A stretch of DNA of 64,000 nucleotides from Fastidiosipila sp963510375 (GTDB lineage: Bacteria; Bacillota; Clostridia; Saccharofermentanales; Fastidiosipilaceae). This document shows positions 15,591 through 24,323 of the stretch, piece by piece (position 1 is the first letter of the stretch; each line of letters opens with the position of its first letter). The stretch spans positions 149,976 through 213,975 of the forward strand of contig CAUPES010000001.1 in NCBI GenBank assembly GCA_963510375.1. The letters run 5' to 3'. A model generated the notes under the pieces. That model had not been told where the DNA came from and searched no databases. It saw nothing but the letters and a program-made list of their open reading frames with translations. Both the position numbers and the translations under genes were made by a program.

Positions 15591-15938
15591 CTAATTATAT
15601 TGATTTAGTGTTTGTTCTATTAAAGAAATAGCATCATTATTAAGGTTTTTCTTAATTAAATCTTTTACTTGTTCCAAAACATTGGCTTGTTTCTTTAATG
15701 TTTTATTCATAGCTAAAACTTCTTCGTAGTGTTCTAATTTTTTAGTACCTAGTTTCAAGCTATCATAAACGGCTTGTCTAGTTATACCTAGATTTTCGGC
15801 TATTTCAACTATAGATAAATCATCATTTAAATATGAATTCAAAACCTCTTTGCTTCTATCTGGCAAAAGTTTACCGTATAAATCGAATAGTAAAGTGATT
15901 CTAGTCATATCAAATAATTTTTGCTCTGATTTATCCAT
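15591..15938 (-). CDS. ylxM: YlxM/p13-like helix-turn-helix protein, SRP-associated
   Basis: The YlxM family precedes ffh in Gram-positives; it binds the SRP RNA/protein pathway and stimulates the SRP-FtsY GTPase cycle in streptococci. The sequence shows a sigma-like HTH, IVEIAENLGITRQAVYDSLK, and a C-terminal helical part. I place the start at ATG 15938 (MDKSEQKLFD): an upstream in-frame ATG lies within the ftsY terminator hairpin. No strong Shine-Dalgarno sequence is visible, and only about 16 bases separate the terminator's T-run from the start, so expression probably relies on read-through. Confidence 0.88.
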   Translation of the reverse strand: MDKSEQKLFDMTRITLLFDLYGKLLPDRSKEVLNSYLNDDLSIVEIAENLGITRQAVYDSLKLGTKKLEHYEEVLAMNKTLKKQANVLEQVKDLIKKNLNNDAISLIEQTLNQYN

Positions 15939-15952
15939 AAAGTATATTCTAC

Positions 15953-15991
15953 TAAAAATAAAAAACATGTCAAGTGTTTTTACTTGACATG
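15953..15991 (-). terminator. Rho-independent terminator of ftsY
   Basis: A perfect 10-bp stem, CATGTCAAGT (15991-15982 on the minus strand) with ACTTGACATG (15975-15966), 6-nt loop, followed by TTTTTTATTTTT. It lies just before the ylxM start. Confidence 0.9.
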
Positions 15992-16019
15992 CTACAAATA
16001 TTTAAATTTAAAAATTACA

Positions 16020-16949
16020 TTAAGAATTTTGAACCCAATCATCTGGTAACAAAGAATCTATAAAGAACTCTGGATCAAACTCTACTAGGTCTTCAGCCTG
16101 TTCACCTAATCCTGCAAAGTAGATTGGAGTTTTTACAATATCACTAACAGCAATGACAACACCACCCTTTGCGCTACCATCTAGTTTAGTAATGATAAGT
16201 CCAGTTACATCAACTATTTCGTTAAAGATATTTGCTTGAATTACAGCGTTTTGACCACTAGTAGCGTCTATAACTAATAAAGTTTCTACATTAGCTTCTG
16301 GAGCTTCTCTGTCCACTACACGGCGAATTTTAGCTAGTTCATCCATTAGATTCTTTTGGTTATGTAGTCTTCCTGCTGTATCAACAATCAATATGTCAGA
16401 TTTTCTTGCTTTGGCAGAGCTTATAGCGTCATAGACAACAGCAGCAGGATCATTGCCTTCTTTTTGTGAGATTAATGGTGTGTTTGTTCTTCTGGTCCAC
16501 TCTTCTAATTGCTCTATAGCTGCAGCCCTAAAAGTATCAGCGGCGCACATTAGTACAGACTTACCTTCATTTTGATAACGGTAAGCAAGTTTAGCGGCTG
16601 AGGTAGTTTTACCAGTTCCATTCACTCCCACCATTATTATTATATTTAATTTACCATCTTCAATTTTCAAAGTTTCTTTTTCACCGAGTATATTAGTTAG
16701 ATTGTTTTTTAGAGTGCGTAAAACAAAGTCACTTTTGTTATTGGCTTTAGCTTTCATTTCGGCTTTTAAATTAGATATAACCTTATCTGTTGTATTTACT
16801 CCCATGTCAGAAGCGATCATTAACATTTCTAGTTCATCAATTTCTTCTTCGTTGAAAACACCAAATGCTGCTGCAATACTATTAAATGTATCACCAATAA
16901 AATCTCTAGTTTTCTTCAAACCATTTTTAAATTTATCAAATAATCCCAT
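16020..16949 (-). CDS. ftsY: Signal recognition particle receptor FtsY
   Basis: SRP receptor GTPase at the membrane. I use ATG 16949 (MGLFDKFKNGL), which has GGAGAA a few bases upstream; another in-frame ATG 15 nt earlier is unlikely. The short N-terminus lacks the long acidic A domain of E. coli, as in Bacillus. The NG domain has G1 GVNGTGKTTSAAKLA, DTFRAAA, DTAGR and TKLDGSAKGG. Length 309 aa is typical. It follows smc and ends with a strong terminator. Confidence 0.96.
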   Translation of the reverse strand: MGLFDKFKNGLKKTRDFIGDTFNSIAAAFGVFNEEEIDELEMLMIASDMGVNTTDKVISNLKAEMKAKANNKSDFVLRTLKNNLTNILGEKETLKIEDGKLNIIIMVGVNGTGKTTSAAKLAYRYQNEGKSVLMCAADTFRAAAIEQLEEWTRRTNTPLISQKEGNDPAAVVYDAISSAKARKSDILIVDTAGRLHNQKNLMDELAKIRRVVDREAPEANVETLLVIDATSGQNAVIQANIFNEIVDVTGLIITKLDGSAKGGVVIAVSDIVKTPIYFAGLGEQAEDLVEFDPEFFIDSLLPDDWVQNS

Positions 16950-17009
16950 AGTTTCTCCAATCAATTATTGTTTTTAATCCATTAATCAAAATTCAATTTT
17001 AATCTAATC

Positions 17010-20000
17010 CTAATCTAAATCTAATCCTGCTAAATGAGCATTATTGTCTAAGTTTAATGAGATTACTTTTGAAACACCTCGTTCGGGCATAGTAATTCCA
17101 TAAATTGTATTTGCGGATTCCATAGTTCCTCTTCTATGTGTAACTAGTACATATTGAGTTTCTTTGGAGTGGCGGCTAATATAATCTGCAAATCTGAAAA
17201 TATTAGCTTCGTCCAAAGCTGCCTCAACTTCGTCTAGTACACAGAATGGTGCAGGGTTTAATTTTTGAATGGCGAATAAAAGCGCAATAGCTGTTAAACA
17301 TCGTTCTCCACCTGATAAGGAAAGAATATTTTGGACTTTTTTCCCAGGAGGTGAAGCAATAATGTTAATCTCACTGTTTAATATGTCGTTCTCTTCGTTT
17401 AAACTTAATTCAGCGAAACCTCCAGCAAACAGTTCTTTAAATACTGCATTAAATTGTTCATTAATAAACTTGAATGCATCAGAGAACTGAGATTTCATCT
17501 TATCTAGAAGATATTTAATTAATTCTTTAAGATCCTTAGCGGCTAACTCAACATCTTCTTTTTGTTTAAGGGTAAAGTCATAGCGATCATTAACAGACTT
17601 ACTTTCTTCAATTGCTTGAATATTAACTTCACCTAAACTTTTAATTTGCTTACGTAGTCTATCAATAGATGTTTTAGTTCTATCTAAATCAAGATCGTCT
17701 CTATACCAATTGTCCTTGTCTGCAAAAGTTAGATTGTATTCTTCCCAAAGCTTAGAACGTTGATCCATTAAGTTGGTTTTATTGTTCTCTAGTTTTTGTT
17801 CTAACCTACCTTGTTCCTGACCAAGTTTGGTCAGGTAGGAACTGACAGTATTAAGATTTTCACTACTGCTTTCAATGCTTTTGTTTGCCAGTTCAAGATC
17901 AGATTTAAGTTTCTCAATTTCTTCTAGTAATTTTTCTTCAACACTGGTTTTCTCAGCTAATTTGTTGTTTTCTTCGACTATCAAGCTATCTAGTTCAACG
18001 CTTCTGTCAGCATTACGTTGCTGTGTAGAATTTTGTTTTTCTATAGAACTTAGTAGTTCATTTTGTTCAGTAGTTAAACGCTTATAAATAAGTTCATTTG
18101 AGTTCTTCTGTTCATTTAATTTAGCAAATTGAACTTCAATTTGAGATTTGAGAACGAAAAGTTCTTCTTGTTCTGCTTTCCTTTTCTCAAGATTTGCCTC
18201 AAGTTTCTCTATTCTCTCTTCTAGATCTTTGGAACTAGACTTTAATTCATCCATTTCAGCAAACTTCTGGCTAAGATCACTTGATTGAGTAGATTCTTGT
18301 TCTGCAATGTGATTTAAATCACTTTGATTTTGAGCAAGCTGTGAATCTAATTTGGCAACAGATTCTTGATTTTGTTCAATCTTTAAGTTAATTGCAAGCA
18401 ATTTATCTTTTTCAAGAGCATTATTATGTTTTAGTTCTTCTAATAACTCTTTATTTTTTTCGAATTTTAAAGTACTATTTTGAATTTCTTCGCTCAATGA
18501 CTTAAGTTCGTTTTGATTCCTAGTAATTAAAAATTTAAGGTCGCTAATTACACGTTTACGGCCAAGTAAACTAGATGTTTGATTATTGGATTTATTAGAG
18601 CCCCCGCTCATTGATCCACCAGTATTCATTAAGTCACCATCTAAGCTTACAATTCTTACTTTAAAACCGGTATTTTTGGCCATGTTAACAGCGTTTTCTA
18701 AAGTGTCAGCAACCACGGTCCTACCAAGTGCATAGCTAACAACATTATCAATTTTACTATCATAGCTGATAACATCACTAGCAACTCCTAGATAGCCCTT
18801 TAAACGGCTGACTGTATCCATTAAATGGTCTTGAATTTCATTAGGGTTAATTTGATTAATAGGTAAAAATGTAGCCCTACCGAGCTTATCTTTTTTCAGA
18901 ATATTAATCATTTCCTGAGCATCACGTTCAGTTTCAACAACTATATTTTGACTGCTAGCACCTAAAGCATTTGAGATAGCAGTTTCAAATTTTTCTGGAA
19001 CTTTTAGCAAACTTGCTAGCGGACCTAGCACTGAGTTATGACTATCTTTTATTTTATTCATTAAATTTTTAACTGCATAACTATATCCTTCATAGCTATT
19101 TTGTAAGCTTTCCTGAGTTTTTAACTGGTACTTACTTTCATTTAAGCTATTCTGAAGAGTATTAGCTTCATTTATTTTTGAGTTTAAATTATTTTCAAAC
19201 TGTTCTTGTTCTTTAGTTAATGACTTAAGCTTATCTTGGAATTCATTTATTAAATTACTGATTTTAGTTTTTTCAGTGGTTAATTTAGAAAAAACATTTT
19301 CTAAATCTGCTAGTTCATTTCTTAGAGTGGCTTCTTCTTTATTCAAGATTAGTTTATGTTGTTTTAAAACTTCTTGATTTGTTAAATCGTTTTGAAGATT
19401 TTTTTCTGCTATAGAAATTTTTGCAGTCAGCTCGTTTAACTGACTTTTAAAACTAGTAATTTCTGCAATATCGCTCTTTGAAACATTCTCTAAATCACTT
19501 AATTTAGAGCTTTTTTCTTGGAACTCATTTGACACTTTATCAATTTCTAAATTAATACCAGAAAGAAATTCTTTAGCCTTAAACAGTTCTTCCTCGATAT
19601 CTTTTAATCTAAGATTAGCTGACTCATTATCTGCAACTTGTTCCTCATGCATAGAAGCTATGCTTTGTAACTCTTGTTGATAGAGCGCTAATGCTTGTTT
19701 AGAATTAGTTATAATTGCTCTATTCTCATCAAAATTATTATTTAAACCAGAAATTTGAAGATTCAATAGTTGAATTTGCTCTCTATTGGCAGCAGAATCA
19801 TCTAAAATTTTATTTTTTTCAGTTTCTGCTAATTCAATATTTTGAGCATTTTCTTTGATGGATTTTTCTAAGTCTTGTTGTATCTTTTCTTGATTTTCAA
19901 TTAAATAATATAAATATGCTAAATCTAATTCTTTAAGCTCTTCTCTTAAATTGAGATATTTATGAGCTTTTTTTGCCTGTTTTTCCAGTGGTTCTTTTTG

Positions 20001-20600
20001 CTTAGAAATTTCAGAAAGAATATCATTAATTCTTATTAAATTTTGTTCAGTATGTTCTAACTTTCTACTAGCCTCTTGATGGCGTAATTTGTATTTACTA
20101 ATACCACTAGCTTCATCCAGCATTTTACGACGTAGGTCAGAACGCCCACTAAGTATACTGTCAACTCGACCTTGTCCAATCATGGAATATCCGTCTTTAC
20201 CTATACCAGTGTCTAAAAATAACTCAGTTATATCTTTTAGTCTACAGGTATTGTTGTTTAATAAATACTCACTTTCTCCATTTCTATATATACGTCTTGT
20301 AACGTGAACTTCAGGATAATCGATTTCGATGCTATGGTCAGAGTTATCCATAACAAGTGTTATTTCAGCAAATGATAGAGCTCTCTTATTTTCTGTACCG
20401 GCAAAAATTAACTCATCCATCTTATCTACACGTAAGTTTTTGCTTGACTGTTCACCTAAAACCCAGCGAATAGCATCAGTAATGTTTGATTTACCGCTCC
20501 CGTTAGGTCCAACTACAGCAGTAACACCCTCATGAAATTCAATTACTGTTCTATCGTAGAATGATTTAAAACCTTGCAAAATAAGAGATTTTAATTTCAT
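17010..20600 (-). CDS. smc: Chromosome segregation ATPase SMC
   Basis: Core of the condensin-like complex with ScpA and ScpB. Walker A GPNGSGKSN is at residues 31-39. Two long coiled coils (about 170-490 and 680-1010) flank a hinge domain around 500-670. The ABC signature LSGGERCL begins near residue 1095 and is followed by Walker B CVLDEVEAALDEAN. Length 1196 aa is standard. Its ATG overlaps the rnc stop by one base, as in the conserved rnc-smc-ftsY order. scpA and scpB are not in the window. Confidence 0.97.
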   Translation of the reverse strand: MKLKSLILQGFKSFYDRTVIEFHEGVTAVVGPNGSGKSNITDAIRWVLGEQSSKNLRVDKMDELIFAGTENKRALSFAEITLVMDNSDHSIEIDYPEVHVTRRIYRNGESEYLLNNNTCRLKDITELFLDTGIGKDGYSMIGQGRVDSILSGRSDLRRKMLDEASGISKYKLRHQEASRKLEHTEQNLIRINDILSEISKQKEPLEKQAKKAHKYLNLREELKELDLAYLYYLIENQEKIQQDLEKSIKENAQNIELAETEKNKILDDSAANREQIQLLNLQISGLNNNFDENRAIITNSKQALALYQQELQSIASMHEEQVADNESANLRLKDIEEELFKAKEFLSGINLEIDKVSNEFQEKSSKLSDLENVSKSDIAEITSFKSQLNELTAKISIAEKNLQNDLTNQEVLKQHKLILNKEEATLRNELADLENVFSKLTTEKTKISNLINEFQDKLKSLTKEQEQFENNLNSKINEANTLQNSLNESKYQLKTQESLQNSYEGYSYAVKNLMNKIKDSHNSVLGPLASLLKVPEKFETAISNALGASSQNIVVETERDAQEMINILKKDKLGRATFLPINQINPNEIQDHLMDTVSRLKGYLGVASDVISYDSKIDNVVSYALGRTVVADTLENAVNMAKNTGFKVRIVSLDGDLMNTGGSMSGGSNKSNNQTSSLLGRKRVISDLKFLITRNQNELKSLSEEIQNSTLKFEKNKELLEELKHNNALEKDKLLAINLKIEQNQESVAKLDSQLAQNQSDLNHIAEQESTQSSDLSQKFAEMDELKSSSKDLEERIEKLEANLEKRKAEQEELFVLKSQIEVQFAKLNEQKNSNELIYKRLTTEQNELLSSIEKQNSTQQRNADRSVELDSLIVEENNKLAEKTSVEEKLLEEIEKLKSDLELANKSIESSSENLNTVSSYLTKLGQEQGRLEQKLENNKTNLMDQRSKLWEEYNLTFADKDNWYRDDLDLDRTKTSIDRLRKQIKSLGEVNIQAIEESKSVNDRYDFTLKQKEDVELAAKDLKELIKYLLDKMKSQFSDAFKFINEQFNAVFKELFAGGFAELSLNEENDILNSEINIIASPPGKKVQNILSLSGGERCLTAIALLFAIQKLNPAPFCVLDEVEAALDEANIFRFADYISRHSKETQYVLVTHRRGTMESANTIYGITMPERGVSKVISLNLDNNAHLAGLDLD

Positions 20601-21331
20601 TAATTATTATTCTCCTTAATTTTATACTCATCTAAGAAGTTATGAGCAGCTCCTTGTTCTGCCATTTTTTTTGAATTTGCGGAAGCTGGAGTATATCTTA
20701 TTCCTTTATATTCAACAGAAATTGTAAATGTTTTATCATGTGCAGGACCGGTTTCAGATAACATAACAAAATTTACTTGAGGAAGGTTTTCTTCTGCCTG
20801 TAAAACTTGATACAATTTACTTTTATAATCATAAACTAAATTTCCAGATTTGGCATAGTTGTAAATAGGATTTAATACGTCATTAACAAAAGTTTTGCTT
20901 GCTTCCCAGCCACCATCAATGAATATAGCTCCAATAATTGCTTCCATAGCATCTTCCGAGTTAGAAGATTTATCTCTACCACCAGTCTTTTCTTCACCCT
21001 GGCCTAATCGTAAGTAGCTTTGCAGTCCAATGGATCGAGCGACTTTAACTAAGCTTTCTTCTCTAACTGTTAAAGATCTAATTTTAGTCATTTGACCTTC
21101 AGTAAAATTAGCTTCATCAAGAAAAAGATTCTCTGAAATAATTGCTTCAAGCACTGCATCTCCAAGAAATTCTAACCTTTCGTTATCTCTAGTAGATGGA
21201 TCTTCGCTTTCATTAGCGTATGATGAATGTGTCAATGCTTCAATAAGTAAATCTATATTCTTAAAATCGTAGGAAAGATAAATTTTTGAAAAAGTTTTAT
21301 ATTTATCAATTAATTTTTTAACCATAGACAT
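20600..21331 (-). CDS. rnc: Ribonuclease III
   Basis: Double-strand-specific endoribonuclease that processes rRNA precursors and scRNA. The N-terminal RNase III domain has the signature ERLEFLGDAVLEAIISE with the catalytic glutamate and aspartates, and a later acidic site DAMEAIIGA. The C-terminal dsRNA-binding domain (about 165-235) ends in the ANSKKMAEQGAAHNFL helix. AGGAGGT lies 9 nt before the start. Length 243 aa is typical. Confidence 0.96.
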   Translation of the reverse strand: MSMVKKLIDKYKTFSKIYLSYDFKNIDLLIEALTHSSYANESEDPSTRDNERLEFLGDAVLEAIISENLFLDEANFTEGQMTKIRSLTVREESLVKVARSIGLQSYLRLGQGEEKTGGRDKSSNSEDAMEAIIGAIFIDGGWEASKTFVNDVLNPIYNYAKSGNLVYDYKSKLYQVLQAEENLPQVNFVMLSETGPAHDKTFTISVEYKGIRYTPASANSKKMAEQGAAHNFLDEYKIKENNN

Positions 21332-21358
21332 TATTTATCTACCTCCTACAAAAAATTG

Positions 21359-21386
21359 TTAAAAAAGCGCCTCTATTAAAGGCGCT
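21359..21386 (-). terminator. Rho-independent terminator after acpP
   Basis: AGCGCCT (21386-21380 on the minus strand) pairs with AGGCGCT (21372-21366) with a 7-nt loop, followed by TTTTT. It separates acpP from rnc. Confidence 0.88.
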
Positions 21387-21414
21387 ATCTCAATATATAA
21401 TAATCTAATAATGA

Positions 21415-21660
21415 TTAATTGTAAAAGTTATCTTTAATATAATTGACAACATCTGCAACGTTAGAAATTTTCTCTGCATCTTCATCAGGAATTGAAACTT
21501 CAAATTCTTGTTCCAAAGTCATGATTAATTCGACTATATCTAGTGAATCAGCGTTTAAATCATCAATAAAATTAGCATCCATTGTAACTTCTTCAGGTTC
21601 GACTCCTAATTGATCTACTAAAATATCTTGTACTTCTTTAAATATTTCTTGTTGTGTCAT
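21415..21660 (-). CDS. acpP: Acyl carrier protein
   Basis: Carries fatty-acyl intermediates on a phosphopantetheine arm attached to the serine of the DSL motif, here NADSLDIVELI. The protein is 81 aa and strongly acidic. AGGAGG stands upstream. In Bacillus acpP precedes rnc as here, but the plsX-fabD-fabG genes usual before it are absent and pgsA lies upstream instead. A terminator after acpP makes it a separate unit. Confidence 0.96.
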   Translation of the reverse strand: MTQQEIFKEVQDILVDQLGVEPEEVTMDANFIDDLNADSLDIVELIMTLEQEFEVSIPDEDAEKISNVADVVNYIKDNFYN

Positions 21661-21779
21661 TTTATATCCTCCTATATAAATAACTATTCTATAAATAGTT
21701 ATTCATCTGTTAAATACTATATATTATAAATATGAACAAAATATAATGTTTTAATACAATTTAAGATTTTAACAGAAAA

Positions 21780-22370
21780 TTACTCTGTAAGTAATGACTT
21801 ATTGTCTGTAATATAAGTTAAACCTGATAATATTGTGATAATAATTGTTAGAACAAGAATTACATCAACTAGTATGGTCAGAGTATTAGTAAATGCATGA
21901 TGACCAATGTTAACAATTAAAATATGCTCTATCATTAGTGCAATTATTGCAATCATTTGTAAAGTTGCTTTTATTTTACCAAACATCTTAGATGCAACGA
22001 TTACTCCTTTGCTAGCAGCTATTGTTCTAACGCCTGTAACAATGAATTCTCTAAATAATATGACAATTGGGAACCATGCAGTTAATCTACCTAGAGAAGC
22101 GAAAGCAATAAATGCTGAAATAACTAAAAGTTTATCTGCAATAGGATCTAAAAACTTACCTAGATTAGTAACTAAATTTCTCTTTCTGGCAATATTTCCA
22201 TCAAAATAGTCTGTTAATGAAGCTGTTATAAATATTATTAATGCGAAAATCATTCCATATTTATTTAAAAAGATATTCCAGGAATTTGCACCAGGCATAG
22301 GTATCATAAAAATTAACATTATCGGAATTAATATAATTCTGAATGTAGATAATTTATTAGGTAAATTCAT
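21780..22370 (-). CDS. pgsA: CDP-diacylglycerol--glycerol-3-phosphate 3-phosphatidyltransferase
   Basis: Makes phosphatidylglycerophosphate, the committed step to phosphatidylglycerol and cardiolipin. The CDP-alcohol phosphatidyltransferase motif is complete: SLTDYFDGNIARKRN followed by GKFLDPIADK gives the D-x2-D-G-x2-A-R-x8-G-x3-D-x3-D pattern. Several hydrophobic segments indicate an integral membrane enzyme; 196 aa is usual. It lies downstream of recX, with a 92-bp gap, as in the frequent pgsA-cinA-recA neighbourhood but rearranged. Confidence 0.95.
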   Translation of the reverse strand: MNLPNKLSTFRIILIPIMLIFMIPMPGANSWNIFLNKYGMIFALIIFITASLTDYFDGNIARKRNLVTNLGKFLDPIADKLLVISAFIAFASLGRLTAWFPIVILFREFIVTGVRTIAASKGVIVASKMFGKIKATLQMIAIIALMIEHILIVNIGHHAFTNTLTILVDVILVLTIIITILSGLTYITDNKSLLTE

Positions 22371-22462
22371 AATTAAACCTCTCTCAAAAGTTATGTAATT
22401 ATAATACTACATATCCGAGATATTTAAAATAAAACTGAATTAAAATAGGAAACTATAAAGTT

Positions 22463-22996
22463 TTACTTCTGGCCGAATTGATTTAAAAAATTATTACAAA
22501 ATTCGTCTGTAAAGCCTCGATTATTTGCTTTTCTAATTAGTTTAACTTTAAGATTATATCTATCGTTAGGATCTTCAGAATTTACATAATCATGAAATAA
22601 AGATGTGAATTTATTGGCAATTAATTCAGCTAATAAAACTCTATCACTAACATTATTTAATAAGCTAGTTTCGATTATATCCTCTTTAATCCCGAGATTT
22701 ATCATTCTACGTTTCAAGGCAAGATGACTTTCAGCTTTAGAATTACGTCTGGCTTTTATTACAGATTCAGCCATTTCTTGATCGGACAAGTATCCATCAA
22801 TATCAAGTTGTCTTAAGATTTCAGTAATAATATGATTAGGAAAATCATCAGCTGCTAATTTTTTTCTACACTGGCCTGTACTTCTAGTACGCAATGCAAG
22901 ATACTGAATAGCAGCTGTTCTACATTTCCTTAATAGTTCTTCTTCTTCTAATTCTTGATCAGATTTTTTTTTCTGATTATAATCCCAATATATCAT
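22463..22996 (-). CDS. recX: RecA regulatory protein RecX
   Basis: RecX binds RecA filaments and limits their extension. The sequence is rich in charged three-helix repeats typical of the family (KCRTAAIQYLALRTRSTGQ, LRQLDIDGYLSDQEMAESV, LINLGI-type elements). The start is ATG 22996 (a TTG one codon earlier is possible), which lies inside the 3' end of recA, so the two genes overlap by about 20 bases and are coupled. Length 177 aa is typical of shorter family members. Confidence 0.9.
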   Translation of the reverse strand: MIYWDYNQKKKSDQELEEEELLRKCRTAAIQYLALRTRSTGQCRKKLAADDFPNHIITEILRQLDIDGYLSDQEMAESVIKARRNSKAESHLALKRRMINLGIKEDIIETSLLNNVSDRVLLAELIANKFTSLFHDYVNSEDPNDRYNLKVKLIRKANNRGFTDEFCNNFLNQFGQK

Positions 22997-24170
22997 CAAT
23001 TAGATCTTCTTCGCTTTTACCTTCGCCATCAGGCACTTCAAAATTATTATTATCTGCTGTTTTTGATGATTTATCTGAACTTCCGCTTTCTTCATCATTT
23101 TCTGAATCATTAGTGCTATCTAAATCATCTTCAAGAATTCCGTAAGCAATTCTAACTTTTGTGGAGATTTCTTCTAAAATTTCTGGATTGTCTTTAAGCC
23201 AGTTAATACTATTTTCTCTACCTTGAGCTATTTGCTCATCATTATATGAATACCAGGAACCAGATTTTACGATAATATCCTTCTCTACTGCAAGGTCAAC
23301 GATATCACCGATTTGAGAAATACCTTCGCCATAAATTAAGTCAAATTCAACTTCTTTGAATGGAGGTGCTAATTTGTTTTTAACAATTTTCACTCTAGTT
23401 CTATTACCATAAGCATCTTTACCATTTTTTAATGTGTCAATTTTACGTACATCTAGACGAATTGATGAGTAGAATTTCAAAGCACGTCCACCGGGAGTGG
23501 TTTCAGGACTTCCAAACATTACACCGACTTTTTCACGTAATTGGTTTATAAAGATAATTACAGTTTCAGATTTACTAATTATGCTTGTTAATTTACGAAG
23601 TGCTTGGGACATAAGTCTTGCTTGCAAACCAATATATTGATCGCCCATCTCACCATCAATTTCAGCTCTAGGAACAAGTGCAGCAACAGAGTCGATAACG
23701 ATTACATCTATTGCGCCACTTCTTACAAGTGCTTCAGCTATTTCTAGGGCTTGTTCACCGTTATCTGGTTGAGAAACAATTAAATTATCAATATCAACAC
23801 CTAATTTCTCAGCATAACTAGGATCTAATGCATGTTCAGCATCAATAAATGCTGCTGTACCACCCATTTTCTGAGCTTCCGCAGCAACATGAAGAGCAAC
23901 AGTAGTTTTACCAGAAGATTCTGGCCCATAAATTTCAATAATTCTACCAGTAGGCAATCCACCTATACCTAGAGCGACATCTAGTGAAAGTGATCCAGTA
24001 GGAATTGTTCTAATTTCACTTGGATTAGTATCGTCACCCAATCTCATAACTGAACCTTTACCAAATTGTGTTTCAATTTTCTTAAGAGCTGCGCTAAGGG
24101 CTTTGTCTCTCTCTTCAAAAGCTATGTTACTAACTTCTTCTGTAGATTTACCTTTTTTCTTTTTAGCCAT
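22977..24170 (-). CDS. recA: Recombinase RecA
   Basis: Catalyses strand exchange and activates LexA self-cleavage. The start is ATG 24170 (MAKKKKGK), with GGAGGT 4 nt upstream. Walker A GPESSGKT is residues 82-89; LIVSQPDNGEQALEI, the L1 loop region (VPRAEIDGEMGDQ) and the L2 region with MFGSPETTPGGRALKFY are all conserved. The C-terminus is a long acidic Ser/Asp/Glu-rich tail of about 55 residues. An SOS box and promoter lie directly upstream (see 24191-24233), so the gene should be DNA-damage inducible, with recX in the same transcript. Confidence 0.98.
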   Translation of the reverse strand: MAKKKKGKSTEEVSNIAFEERDKALSAALKKIETQFGKGSVMRLGDDTNPSEIRTIPTGSLSLDVALGIGGLPTGRIIEIYGPESSGKTTVALHVAAEAQKMGGTAAFIDAEHALDPSYAEKLGVDIDNLIVSQPDNGEQALEIAEALVRSGAIDVIVIDSVAALVPRAEIDGEMGDQYIGLQARLMSQALRKLTSIISKSETVIIFINQLREKVGVMFGSPETTPGGRALKFYSSIRLDVRKIDTLKNGKDAYGNRTRVKIVKNKLAPPFKEVEFDLIYGEGISQIGDIVDLAVEKDIIVKSGSWYSYNDEQIAQGRENSINWLKDNPEILEEISTKVRIAYGILEDDLDSTNDSENDEESGSSDKSSKTADNNNFEVPDGEGKSEEDLIDDILGL

Positions 24171-24190
24171 GTCTACCTCCATTACTTAAC

Positions 24191-24202
24191 GAACAATTGT
24201 TC
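24191..24202 (-). promoter_or_regulatory. LexA/DinR (SOS) box of recA
   Basis: GAACAATTGTTC is a perfect 12-bp palindrome flanked by C and T on the plus strand. It matches the Gram-positive SOS box pattern CGAAC-N4-GTTC. It lies immediately downstream of the -10 element and about 20 bases before the recA start codon, where repressor would block initiation. Confidence 0.88.
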
Positions 24203-24204
24203 TT

Positions 24205-24233
24205 ATTTTACTATAAGTATTTTTATTATACAA
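24205..24233 (-). promoter_or_regulatory. recA promoter
   Basis: On the minus strand TTGTAT (24233-24228), a 17-bp spacer and TAAAAT (24210-24205) form a sigma-A promoter. The SOS box begins 2 bp beyond the -10. Confidence 0.65.
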
Positions 24234-24323
24234 GTAGGAAATTCTTATTTTTGCTACAAATAGTTACAAGATCATTGAAAAATGGAAACAAAAATTAAAA
24301 ATCTTAATTGTTTATCTATTCAA

